Shown here piece by piece: positions 1-7,641 of a DNA stretch of 13,017 nt; within the stretch, counting starts at the first letter, position 1, and every line of letters begins with the position of its first letter. A program made the position numbers and the translations under genes. Source of the DNA: JAIYDQ01 sp031411055 (GTDB lineage Bacteria > Planctomycetota > Planctomycetia > Pirellulales > Pirellulaceae). The DNA lies in the NCBI GenBank assembly GCA_031411055.1, contig JANOAI010000547.1, positions 1 to 13,017 of the forward strand. Direction: 5' to 3'. The notes beneath the pieces are model-generated. The model made no database searches. It was not told the origin of the DNA and saw only the letters and a program-made list of their open reading frames with translations.

Positions 1-776
1 AACCAGAAGAAGTGCTGGAAGGTAACTGGGTCCCCGTTAAGCTTTGGATCGAAAATCCCGATCCCCATGAGACGCTCGGCAGTGAGAAGTAGGACCGTGA
101 TACCAAGTACGGGCGTGGCCAAGACTTGGATGATGGCGGTCGAATAAATTGCCCATAGGAACAATGGCATCCGAAACCAGGTCATTCCGGGTGGACGCAT
201 CGTGTTGATCGTCACGATAAAGTTCAGTCCGGTAAAGATCGAACTGAATCCGAGAATAAACACAGCCAGTGTTGCGAGAACGACTGGGCCCTTCGTGTCG
301 AGACTATATGGCGTGTAAAATGTCCAGCCTGTGTCGAGTCCTGTTACTAGCAGGGCTACGATAAAGAAAATCGCCCCGCCAACCCAAAGGTAAAAACTAC
401 CGAGGTTCAAACGAGGAAAGGCAACGTCTTTGGCCCCCAGCATGATGGGAAGCAAAAAATTCCCCAAGGCAGCCGGGATGCTTGGAATGATGAACAAGAA
501 GACCATCACGGCCCCGTGAAGGGTGAAGACCTGGTTGTACATCTGGAGCGACATGAACGTGCCTTCCGGCATGAACAAGTGCGCGCGGATCATCAAAGCA
601 AGCACACCACCCACCAGGAAGCTTCCCATGACTCCGACCAGATACATCAAGCCGATTCGCTTGTGATCCAGCGTCAAAGCCCAGCTAAGGAAGCCACGGG
701 TGTGGGTGAGGAAGTTGCCTTCGACTTGCTCGGCATGTGCGCCGCTGACAGATGGATTGACTGATATTGTGCTCAT
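1..776 (-). CDS. coxA: Cytochrome c oxidase subunit I, caa3 type (3' part missing)
   Basis: This is the catalytic subunit of a heme-copper oxidase. It reduces O2 to water and pumps protons across the cytoplasmic membrane. Only the first 258 codons are present; the frame is open at the left edge. Seen: a hydrophilic N-terminus, then LDHKRIGLMYL and the heme a region TLHGAVMVF, with His87 as a heme a ligand. Next come GNFLLPIMLGAKDVAFPRLN, where Asp117 sits at the D-channel entrance position, and LDTGWTFYTPYS. The window ends at QHFFW, just before the expected CuB-ligand helix (HPE-type motif), so CuB and heme a3 ligands cannot be checked. About six membrane segments are visible. The ATG at 774-776 has GAGG nine bases upstream. 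It follows coxB by 63 bases and is co-directional with it, so the two are probably cotranscribed. Family certainty is very high. Confidence 0.96.
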   Translation of the reverse strand, partial: MSTISVNPSVSGAHAEQVEGNFLTHTRGFLSWALTLDHKRIGLMYLVGVMGSFLVGGVLALMIRAHLFMPEGTFMSLQMYNQVFTLHGAVMVFLFIIPSIPAALGNFLLPIMLGAKDVAFPRLNLGSFYLWVGGAIFFIVALLVTGLDTGWTFYTPYSLDTKGPVVLATLAVFILGFSSIFTGLNFIVTINTMRPPGMTWFRMPLFLWAIYSTAIIQVLATPVLGITVLLLTAERLMGIGIFDPKLNGDPVTFQHFFW

Positions 777-839
777 GATTTAGGACCTCGTCGCAGTAAA
801 ATTGTTTTGCGAAGACTCTCCCATTCCGATTAAGTATTT

Positions 840-1859
840 CTATTTGGTAGCGGGTGCTGGTTCAGTGGTTGCAGGCTTTGCAGCGTCGGCTGTCTTGCTC
901 TTGAAAAAAGCGAACAGTGCAGAAATCTCTTCCTCTTTCAATCGCCCTTGATAACTTGGCATCTGCGAAGCCGTCTCATAACCCTTTTGCATTTTGGCTT
1001 GGGGCTCGAGGACTGACTGGCGAACGTAGTTTTCATCGAATTTTACTGTTTCGCCAGAACTAAGCGCCACGTCTTTGCCCCACCGCTCATTCATCCAAGG
1101 ACCAACCACTTTCTTCCCTTCAATTCCATGGCAGGCGGCACAACCCTTTGTCTTCAGGAAGAGTTTCTCACCCCACTTCACGTAGTCAAGTGAACCGTCT
1201 TCCAAAGTCGGTGGCGAAGACTCTTTGACGATCCAAGCGTCGTAATCTTCCTTCGATTGCACGTGAACGATGGCCGACATTTTACTGTGTTTATCGCCGC
1301 AATATTCAGTGCAAAAAAGATCGTATTCTCCTAACTTGGTCGGACGGAACCACATATTCGCATAACGACCGGGGACAACGTCGCATTTCGCTCGGAAAGC
1401 CGGGACGAACAAGCTATGGAGAACATCATCGGAACGCATCACGAGTTTGGCGTCTTTGTCGACAACCAAGTGCAATTCATTCGATTCCACACCACCGGGA
1501 TATTTAAAGCTCCAAGCCCATTTTCGAGCCGTTACTTCCAAATCGGTCGTTCCAACTGGGATTTCCATCATGTCGAGGAAGCCCCACGCTCCACGAGCAA
1601 AAATCCAAAGAGCGATACAGCAAGGGATAAACGTCCACCAAAACTCCAACCAATTGTTGTGAAGTGCGTCGACGGATCCTTTATAACCCGGTCGCATTCG
1701 GTAGACGACCATGAAGTAACCCATGGCACCGACGATCGCCACGAAGAAGAAAAGGCAGATGTAGAACATCGCGAAGAAGAAGCTGTCCACTTCCGGCGCG
1801 AAAGTGGATGCTTGTTCTGGGAACCAAAAAGTGGCCGGTTTATCAGCTAAAAAAAACAT
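840..1859 (-). CDS. coxB: Cytochrome c oxidase subunit II with fused cytochrome c domain (caa3)
   Basis: This subunit takes electrons from the periplasmic side and passes them through CuA to subunit I. The 339-residue protein has two N-terminal membrane helices (about 27-53 and 72-95). A cupredoxin domain follows with a complete CuA site: His148, then Cys183, Glu185, Cys187, His191 and Met194 in CTEYCGDKHSKM. After it comes a cytochrome c domain with heme motif CAACH (240-244) and a likely distal Met300 in QMPSYQG. The last 20 residues are Ala/Pro/Thr/Lys-rich. The fused heme domain defines the caa3 type, which can take electrons directly from alternative complex III. The ATG start has GGAG nine bases upstream. 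The gene lies 15 bases after the SCO gene and 63 bases before coxA. No key ligand is missing. Confidence 0.97.
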   Translation of the reverse strand: MFFLADKPATFWFPEQASTFAPEVDSFFFAMFYICLFFFVAIVGAMGYFMVVYRMRPGYKGSVDALHNNWLEFWWTFIPCCIALWIFARGAWGFLDMMEIPVGTTDLEVTARKWAWSFKYPGGVESNELHLVVDKDAKLVMRSDDVLHSLFVPAFRAKCDVVPGRYANMWFRPTKLGEYDLFCTEYCGDKHSKMSAIVHVQSKEDYDAWIVKESSPPTLEDGSLDYVKWGEKLFLKTKGCAACHGIEGKKVVGPWMNERWGKDVALSSGETVKFDENYVRQSVLEPQAKMQKGYETASQMPSYQGRLKEEEISALFAFFKSKTADAAKPATTEPAPATK

Positions 1860-1874
1860 ACTTCCAATCTCCGC

Positions 1875-2753
1875 TCAATCTTGAGCGCTGGATGATGACG
1901 TTGTACTCGACTCCAATAGTTCATCAACCGCTTCCGCTTTTGCGGGTGGACGACTAAACCAAAAAGGGATCGATATCCCCACTCCCATCAGGACAAAAGC
2001 CCCGGCGGCAAAGGACAAAATGCGTTTGGCATCCGCTGAGTAGCGGTTCTCTTCCGGGTTGTAATGAAAACACCATAGTAAAAACTGATCGGATGTCGTT
2101 CCTAGTTTTCCATCCGAAGCCTCAACCAGAGACAAACGGAGCGTTTCCGGTTCAAACTTTACTGAATACAGATAGCGCGTGATCATTCCCTGTGGCGAGA
2201 TGAGGACGGCTACGGAACCATGATTGTAGCGGTTGGACTTCGCATCGTAGCTATACTTGAAGCCAACGGATTCGGCAATCGATGCAATTGACTTGGCGTC
2301 GCCGGTCAGGAAATGCCAGCCACTTGCATGGTGCTCTCTTGGGAGCAGCGTGGAATATCGAGCTTTCGTTTTGGCTACTTTCTCAGTAGTTTCGCGCGGG
2401 TCGATACTGATCGAAACCATTTGAAAATCGGGACCGAGCGACAAGCCGAACATTTCCGAAACGCCTTCGGTCAAGCCATTCAACTGAGCAATGCAGAGTC
2501 CGGGGCAGTCGCTATAGTTGAGCGTTAGAATGACCGGTCGTTTCCCATCGAACAGTTTGCCAAGTTGCGTTGGCTCACCACGGTCATTCACGAAGAGGAG
2601 TTCACGAGGAATGTCCTTACCCAGCTTCTCATCGACTTTGATCGACTGGGCGTTTTCTGGAACGCCAGTCATCAACTGGGCGCGCAGATCGATTGCAGAA
2701 AAGCTTATTAAAGCTAACGCGGCGAGTATCGAGCTAGGAAAACGGGATGTCAC
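1875..2753 (-). CDS. SCO1/SenC-family copper chaperone with C-terminal membrane anchor
   Basis: SCO proteins are thioredoxin-fold copper carriers that help assemble the CuA centre of oxidase subunit II. The 292-residue product begins with a hydrophobic signal sequence or helix (about 8-22, followed by Ala-Gln). The copper site is visible: CPGLC (Cys83 and Cys87) and His178 in YNHGSVAVL. SISIDPRET (114-122) is also family-typical. A stretch LLWCFHYNPEENRY (225-238) is followed by a second membrane helix (about 246-267) and a Ser/Thr-rich tail, so the copper domain probably faces the periplasm between two anchors. The start is GTG at 2751-2753. An in-frame TAG lies upstream, and the next Met (28) would remove the signal sequence, so GTG is preferred. 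No clear ribosome binding site is seen. Its place directly before coxB fits CuA assembly. Family call is firm; copper specificity is inferred. Confidence 0.92.
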   Translation of the reverse strand: MTSRFPSSILAALALISFSAIDLRAQLMTGVPENAQSIKVDEKLGKDIPRELLFVNDRGEPTQLGKLFDGKRPVILTLNYSDCPGLCIAQLNGLTEGVSEMFGLSLGPDFQMVSISIDPRETTEKVAKTKARYSTLLPREHHASGWHFLTGDAKSIASIAESVGFKYSYDAKSNRYNHGSVAVLISPQGMITRYLYSVKFEPETLRLSLVEASDGKLGTTSDQFLLWCFHYNPEENRYSADAKRILSFAAGAFVLMGVGISIPFWFSRPPAKAEAVDELLESSTTSSSSAQD

Positions 2754-2771
2754 GTAAAAAATTGAGAAAAA

Positions 2772-3125
2772 CTAGGTCTTAGGGGCAGTTGGCTTCTTCG
2801 AAGCGGCTTCTTTAAGAAACTGTTTTTGAGCTTCTTCGATCGGAATTCGAATCAGAGATGTTGGCTTGTCAGAAACTGGCTTTCCATCGGCACCCGTTGC
2901 AGGTGGCACCGATACTTTGTTGTAACCGAGAAGCGACTCCTTCTGTTCACTAATGATTTTGCTCGAATCGACATATTCAGAAGCACCGAGTTTACGGGCC
3001 TCTTCACTGTTCGACATGTAGTAGCATAGAGCTTGAAAACCTTGCAAAGAAGCGACCAGGAGCAAACAGCTCACAATCGTCGCAAAGAAGACAAACTTGG
3101 TATCGATATCGTCGTAACGTGCCAT
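2772..3125 (-). CDS. Small single-helix membrane protein, function unknown
   Basis: I cannot assign a named family to this 117-residue protein. Seen: a charged N-terminus (MARYDDIDTK), one strong membrane helix at about 11-36, and then a hydrophilic domain presumably outside the membrane. That domain contains SLLGYNKVSV (64-73) and RIPIEEAQKQFLKE (93-106). The tail is Lys/Pro/Ala-rich. No metal ligands or heme motif are visible; the two Cys residues lie in or beside the membrane helix. From memory, small anchored proteins with an RIPI-x-x-A motif occur near respiratory and copper-chaperone genes in Planctomycetota and Verrucomicrobiota, but I cannot check this here. It sits 23 bases after actF and 18 bases before the SCO gene, between the complex III and oxidase blocks. 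It could be an accessory or assembly subunit of either. That it is a real gene is well supported by spacing and composition. Confidence 0.8.
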   Translation of the reverse strand: MARYDDIDTKFVFFATIVSCLLLVASLQGFQALCYYMSNSEEARKLGASEYVDSSKIISEQKESLLGYNKVSVPPATGADGKPVSDKPTSLIRIPIEEAQKQFLKEAASKKPTAPKT

Positions 3126-3148
3126 GATGACAGGAGTTGTGACTTGAG

Positions 3149-4387
3149 TTATAGGATTGGGTTCGCGTACGACAAACCTTCAGGCAGTCGTGGATCCTTG
3201 AGAGCCACCAACGGAACGTCGGCAGCTCGCTGCAAGATCATAGCGCAGAAAATTGAAAACATGCCAAATCCGCAAAGGACGTGGCCAATTACCAGCGGCG
3301 CCGAAACAGGACCCGCATTGGGCATAACCATGAAGGTAATATCCAACCAGTGGGCGACTAAAGCCCAGCAGGCGAAGAAAAATGCCCCCCAACGGTGACG
3401 CCGCACATGGTGCGACATCATCCCGAGGAAAGGTATCACAAAATGGATGGGAATGCTCGCATAGCTGAGATACTCCCAGCCGTTCACCAAGCGATTCTTG
3501 AACCAGGCCGTTTCCTCAGGAATATTCGCATACCAAATCAACATCATCTGCGAAAAGGCGATGTACGACCAAAACATCGTAAAGCCGAACTGGAACTTAC
3601 TGAGATCATGAAAGTGCTCAACGTTCACATACTTGTTAAGCTTCCCGTGGCTTTGCAAAGTCATCAGGCTTGCAATCATGAGACCAAAGAATCCAAACAT
3701 ACTCCCCGAAAATATGTAAACGCCGAAAGCTGTGCTGTACCAGTCGCCATCGAGTGACATGATCCAATCGAAGGATGCCATGCTGACGGACAAGGCAAAA
3801 AACATTACCAGAGGGCCGCTGTAAAGCTGACGTTTGATCGCCAAGTTTACGTCGCCGGTCTCGTCTTCACGGCGGCTTAGGCTGTAGTAGTAGCTAACGA
3901 TCGCACTCCACGCGACAAGGCAAATAACCGCGCGGATCGCGAAGGCTGTGCCGTTGAGGTAAATGACTTTCTCGGCCACAACCGGCTGATGATTTTCGAC
4001 CAAGGCTTGGGGCGTTGTATTCCACTCATAGAGAGACAAGCCTTGCCCAGTGATAACGAGACCTAGAATTGGAATGAAGAGTAAGCCCATCCAGGGGATG
4101 GTCATTGAGATGATCTCAGCCCAACGGCGAATCGAGGCATTCCAGCCTGCTCGCGTCAGGAAGGAAATTAAAACGAAGAACATGGCCGCAATCCCGAACG
4201 TCATGCAATACATGAAGTTAGCTAGGTACGAATGCCAGAAAATCTTTCTGACTTCCAATCCTGAGACCATGAACACAAAGCCGCTCGCAAGAACCAGCGC
4301 TAAGCCCACGGCCAATAGCAACCACGCTTTCCCCTGCCAAGCTTGAGGCAATCGGATGCTTTCCGAATCGATTTGCTGAGACGTCAT
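3149..4387 (-). CDS. actF: Alternative complex III membrane subunit ActF (NrfD/PsrC-like)
   Basis: ActF is the second large NrfD/PsrC-like integral subunit of alternative complex III (quinol:cytochrome c oxidoreductase). Its partner ActC is thought to bear the quinol site; ActF is thought to support proton movement or structure. The 412-residue protein shows about ten membrane helices (near 21-43, 55-78, 92-114, 146-169, 190-210, 219-243, 266-287, 305-324, 333-355 and 363-385). Family-typical stretches are FDWIMSLDGDWYST (206-219), HDLSKFQFGFTMFWSYIAFSQ (from 260), WYANIPEET (285-293) and the C-terminal KDPRLPEGL. No cofactor ligands are expected or seen. The ATG is five bases after the actDE stop, and AGGAAAG overlapping that stop is a good ribosome binding site, so translation is probably coupled. 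Confidence 0.95.
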   Translation of the reverse strand: MTSQQIDSESIRLPQAWQGKAWLLLAVGLALVLASGFVFMVSGLEVRKIFWHSYLANFMYCMTFGIAAMFFVLISFLTRAGWNASIRRWAEIISMTIPWMGLLFIPILGLVITGQGLSLYEWNTTPQALVENHQPVVAEKVIYLNGTAFAIRAVICLVAWSAIVSYYYSLSRREDETGDVNLAIKRQLYSGPLVMFFALSVSMASFDWIMSLDGDWYSTAFGVYIFSGSMFGFFGLMIASLMTLQSHGKLNKYVNVEHFHDLSKFQFGFTMFWSYIAFSQMMLIWYANIPEETAWFKNRLVNGWEYLSYASIPIHFVIPFLGMMSHHVRRHRWGAFFFACWALVAHWLDITFMVMPNAGPVSAPLVIGHVLCGFGMFSIFCAMILQRAADVPLVALKDPRLPEGLSYANPIL

Positions 4388-4392
4388 CTTTC

Positions 4393-6126
4393 CTAATCCG
4401 CTTTCTTCACTTCTTCGAGTTTAGCTCGCTGATCGACTGGCACATCTTCAATCTTCGCGTTGCGGCTACGTTGCAAAGCTCTAACGTACATCACAATGGC
4501 CCATCGCTCCTTAGGAGTCAGAACAGCAGCGTAGCTCGCCATTTTTCCTTTTCCATTGGAGATGGTGTAGAAAAGATTGCCGACTGCTTGATCTTGAATT
4601 CGTTGCTCATGGAGGGATGTTGGTGGGAGCCAATACCCTTGCTGAAGTTGTTCAGCCCGACGATGGACAAGTCCATCACCGGCACCAGCATACCCATGGC
4701 AGACGCTACAGGTAATTTCGAACTTGGCCTTGCCTAGCGCCAGCATCTCTTCGGAAACTTCGGCAGGAAAGTCGGTCAACCACGGCAAATTTGGTCCAGC
4801 AGCGGCCGGAGCAACGGCGGTTGGTGGGGCTGCCTTATCGGCTGGCTTGGTTGACGATGCAGGCGCATCTTTCGCTGGCTCTTCCTTCTTGGCGTCCGCC
4901 TTCTTGGCATCCGCCTTCTTGGCATCCGCCTTCTTCTCTTCCGTTGCGGTTGGATTCTTTTCTTCGGCTACCGTTTTCTTCCCGTCCGCTTTTACTTCAA
5001 CCGGCTTATCGGCGGTCTTAACGTCGTCCCCCTTTGGCTCCGCTTTGGCTTTTTTCGAAGTGTCTTTCTTCTTTCCGGCGGGCTTCTCTTTATCTACCTT
5101 GACTGGCTCTTTGCTAGGTGCTTCCGGTTTTTCCGTGGATTCCGCAGCTGGTTTGGTATCTTCGACAGGGCCTTCTAATTTAGGAGCCTTGGGTGACTCG
5201 ACTTTGGGATCAGCCTTAGGATCGTCCTGAGCGCTTACCAACTTCACAGCCGATGGAATTTCGATCGATGACTGCTTGCTTGGATCAAAACCGAGGTAGT
5301 ACGGGTCCTGTTCGACCAACTGACCACGAGCGATGGTGCCTTCAACCTGCGGGCGATTCGATCGATTGTCCGTAAACAGGGTACTGATCGATTGAGCCTT
5401 CTTTTTGGGCTGGAAGTCCATATCGAAGAAGACATGCCATCGAGGAAGTTCGCTTTTCCCGGCACGCATGTTGGCAACAATTGTCAATGGTACCAGCGAA
5501 CCCACAATCAGCGTCGCAACTCCCATCCAAACAACAGTTGGAAGCTTATCAGGCGTCGAGTCTTCGATGACTTCTTCAAGCGACAGGGGGTTGGTGCTGG
5601 AGAGCAATTCACGAACCGATTCTCGGTTGTAATACTTGTCACGCGAATCGACGTGCAAGAAAAATCGATCTTGGGTAACGCGGTCAAACTTAGGATTAGC
5701 GAATAAGGGGTTACTGTAGGTCGGAAGGCGATTCAGCAGCCACATCGCAAAAAAGGTTGAAACGGTACTGAACAAAACGGTTGTTTCAAAAGTAACGGGA
5801 ATAAAAGCAGGAATGGAGAGAAAAGGCTTGCCGGAGATGATGTACTTGTAGTCGTAGCCGTTTGACCAGCATTGGAAACCAATGGCAAGGAACAAACCGC
5901 AAAACGCAAACGACAGAACAATAAATGGAAGAATGGTCGGTTTGATTCCCAACGCTTCATCAATTCCGTGAACAGCGAAGGGGGTGTACGCGTCCGTTTT
6001 GGTGTAGCCAGAATCGCGGACCTTCCGAGCAGCCGTCATCAGATCGTGCTCGTTGTCAAATTCGGCTAACCAACCAAAGCATTTTGGTTTAGCTGGTGCG
6101 ACGGGTTGTGGTTTGTGTGCGCTCAT
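4393..6126 (-). CDS. Fused ActD-ActE: DUF3341 membrane subunit plus monoheme cytochrome c
   Basis: In many bacteria ActD and ActE are separate alternative complex III subunits; here one uninterrupted 577-codon frame holds both. Residues 1-175 match ActD (DUF3341): FGWLAEFDNEHDLMTAARKVRDSGY, DAYTPFAVHGID, and two helices near 64-85 and 106-130. A third helix (about 197-218) carries the chain onward to an ActE-like N-terminus (MDFQPKKKAQS, FTDNRSNRPQVEGTIARGQL, 236-270). Residues about 297-446 are a low-complexity linker rich in Lys, Ala, Glu, Pro and Asp, including three KADAK-type repeats. The C-terminal cytochrome c domain has CSVCH (473-477) and a likely distal Met529 in GKGKMASYAA. The heme domain should lie on the periplasmic side with ActA and ActB. 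The start is ATG without a clear ribosome binding site. Domain identities are firm; that the protein stays uncleaved is inferred. Confidence 0.93.
   Translation of the reverse strand: MSAHKPQPVAPAKPKCFGWLAEFDNEHDLMTAARKVRDSGYTKTDAYTPFAVHGIDEALGIKPTILPFIVLSFAFCGLFLAIGFQCWSNGYDYKYIISGKPFLSIPAFIPVTFETTVLFSTVSTFFAMWLLNRLPTYSNPLFANPKFDRVTQDRFFLHVDSRDKYYNRESVRELLSSTNPLSLEEVIEDSTPDKLPTVVWMGVATLIVGSLVPLTIVANMRAGKSELPRWHVFFDMDFQPKKKAQSISTLFTDNRSNRPQVEGTIARGQLVEQDPYYLGFDPSKQSSIEIPSAVKLVSAQDDPKADPKVESPKAPKLEGPVEDTKPAAESTEKPEAPSKEPVKVDKEKPAGKKKDTSKKAKAEPKGDDVKTADKPVEVKADGKKTVAEEKNPTATEEKKADAKKADAKKADAKKEEPAKDAPASSTKPADKAAPPTAVAPAAAGPNLPWLTDFPAEVSEEMLALGKAKFEITCSVCHGYAGAGDGLVHRRAEQLQQGYWLPPTSLHEQRIQDQAVGNLFYTISNGKGKMASYAAVLTPKERWAIVMYVRALQRSRNAKIEDVPVDQRAKLEEVKKAD
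4885..4935 (-). repeat. 15-bp tandem repeat coding for the KADAK repeats of the ActDE linker
   Basis: Three direct copies of a 15-bp unit lie head to tail at 4885-4899, 4900-4914 and 4915-4929, and a partial fourth copy follows. On the plus strand the unit is CTTCTTGGCATCCGC. The first copy differs from the other two at one base (g for a). The unit is five codons long, so changes in copy number keep the frame and would only lengthen or shorten the linker. Confidence 0.9.
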
Positions 6127-6177
6127 GGATTGGTAGCGTTAGTTTGATTGAACAAGCGTTATGTGCGGCTTAGCTCA

Positions 6178-6194
6178 ACAGGTCGACGACCTGT
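6178..6194 (-). other. 17-nt perfect inverted repeat in the actC-actDE gap
   Basis: ACAGGTCG and its exact complement CGACCTGT flank one central base, eight bases after the actC stop in the 76-base gap before actDE. In RNA it would fold as a short hairpin of about six pairs with a five-base loop. No run of U follows, so it does not look like an intrinsic terminator. It may slow decay or processing of the upstream message, or be a protein site. Function is not shown. Confidence 0.5.
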
Positions 6195-6202
6195 CTTAAA
6201 AT

Positions 6203-7639
6203 TTAGTGGTGGTCGTGTCCGTGTCCGCCAAGATGCGCATCGCGATGAGCTTCAACGCTCATCGTCCATTTGATTTCGGACAATGCGATCACCGGCAAGA
6301 AACGACAGAACAACAGGAACAAAGTCATGAAGACGCCGAAGCTTCCGAAGAACATCAAGCCGTCGTACATCGTTGGGCGGAAATAGCCCCATGATGCGGG
6401 CAAGAAGTCACGCGACAAGCTGGTAACGGTAATCACGAATCGTTCGAACCACATCCCAATGTTGACGAAGATCGAAACGATAAACATCATCCAAGGTGTG
6501 GTGCGGAATTTCTTAAACCAGAACAACTGTGGCGAAATCACGTTACAGGAAACCATCGTCCAATAGGCCCACCAATAGGGTCCGAAGGCTCGGTTCGTAA
6601 AGCAGAAAACTTCGTTGTTATTCATACTGTACCAGGCCATGAAAAACTCAGTCGCATAGGCAAGTCCCACCAAGGATCCCGTCGCCAAAATGATCTTGTT
6701 CATATTGTCGAGGTGACGAAGCGTGATGAGGTTCTCAAGCTTGTAGATTCGCCGAACCGGTACCAGCAAGGTAAGGACCATCGCGAAGCCAGAAAAAATA
6801 GCCCCGGCTACGAAGTACGGTGGGAAAATCGTAGTGTGCCAACCGGGTAGTTGCGACACGGCGAAGTCAAAACTAACAACTGTATGAACCGAAAGAACCA
6901 GCGGAGCGGCCAAAGCAGCCAACAGGGTATAAGCTTTTTCGTAGCGCATCCAATGACGAGCTGAACCGCTCCAACCTAGCGCAAGCAAGCCATAGATGAA
7001 TCGGCTAATCGGCTTCTTCGCACGATCGCGATATGTTGCAATGTCGGGAACCATCCCCATGTACCAGAACAAAAGCGAAGTTGTCGCGTAAGTTCCAACG
7101 GCAAAAACGTCCCAAAGCAATGGAGAACGAAATTGAGGCCACATCCAAAGATTTAAACTCGGATACGGCACGAGCCAAAAGGCCAACCAAGCGCGACCGA
7201 CGTGAATACCAGGGAAAATCGCGGCGCAAACAACTGCGAAAATGGTCATGGCTTCGGCCGAACGGTTAATGCTCGTTCGCCAGTTTTGTCGGAACAGGAA
7301 GAGGATCGCCGAAATGAGCGTTCCAGCGTGGCCAATACCGACCCAGAAAACGAAGTTGACGATTGGCCAAGCCCAGAAGACGGGGTTCATATTTCCCCAA
7401 ATTCCGACTCCAGTCAGGATGAGGTAACCAATACAGGTCAAGAACATGATGGCCGTTAAGAGCGAAAAGCCAAACAGCACATACCACAGCGTCGGCTGAG
7501 GATTCTCGGCCACACTGCAAACCAAATCGGTTACCGACGTAAGCGTTTGCTTGCCGGTGATCAGCGGAGCACGCCGACCTGGAATGTCGACTGTGTTGTC
7601 GATTTCGCGAGGATTAGAAGAGATGCTTATCGATGACAT
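6203..7639 (-). CDS. actC: Alternative complex III membrane subunit ActC (NrfD/PsrC-like)
   Basis: ActC is the NrfD/PsrC-like integral subunit thought to hold the quinol oxidation site next to the ActB iron-sulfur domain. The 478-residue protein begins with a soluble segment (GRRAPLITGKQTL, 21-33). About ten membrane helices follow, near 52-80, 89-116, 131-156, 173-196, 236-258, 275-297, 313-336, 355-374, 382-403 and 424-449. Polar membrane residues that could serve quinol or proton transfer include His104 (GIGHAG), His146 (FPGIHVGRAW), Asp177 (LLWDVFAVGTYA) and His252 (SVHTVVSFDFAVSQLPGWH). The C-terminus is His-rich (HRDAHLGGHGHDHH). The ATG lies two bases after the actB stop, so the two genes are probably translationally coupled, and their products are neighbours in the known complex. 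Family assignment is very secure; the residue roles are inferred. Confidence 0.96.
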   Translation of the reverse strand: MSSISISSNPREIDNTVDIPGRRAPLITGKQTLTSVTDLVCSVAENPQPTLWYVLFGFSLLTAIMFLTCIGYLILTGVGIWGNMNPVFWAWPIVNFVFWVGIGHAGTLISAILFLFRQNWRTSINRSAEAMTIFAVVCAAIFPGIHVGRAWLAFWLVPYPSLNLWMWPQFRSPLLWDVFAVGTYATTSLLFWYMGMVPDIATYRDRAKKPISRFIYGLLALGWSGSARHWMRYEKAYTLLAALAAPLVLSVHTVVSFDFAVSQLPGWHTTIFPPYFVAGAIFSGFAMVLTLLVPVRRIYKLENLITLRHLDNMNKIILATGSLVGLAYATEFFMAWYSMNNNEVFCFTNRAFGPYWWAYWTMVSCNVISPQLFWFKKFRTTPWMMFIVSIFVNIGMWFERFVITVTSLSRDFLPASWGYFRPTMYDGLMFFGSFGVFMTLFLLFCRFLPVIALSEIKWTMSVEAHRDAHLGGHGHDHH

Positions 7640-7641
7640 GA

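Noticed and set aside
777..839. A promoter or terminator between coxB and coxA
   Set aside because: The 63-base gap shows a ribosome binding site for coxA but no convincing promoter elements and no GC-rich stem followed by a U run.
1416..1850. 144-codon plus-strand open frame
   Set aside because: It is antisense to the membrane and CuA part of coxB, and its composition does not look like a protein.
4724..5230. 168-codon plus-strand open frame rich in Ser/Ala/Phe
   Set aside because: It lies wholly antisense to the low-complexity linker of the ActDE gene; the biased codons remove stops on the other strand.
5400..5480. A frameshift or lost stop joining two genes in ActDE
   Set aside because: The reading frame is continuous across the junction and a membrane helix is placed sensibly before the ActE part, so a genuine fusion is the simpler reading.
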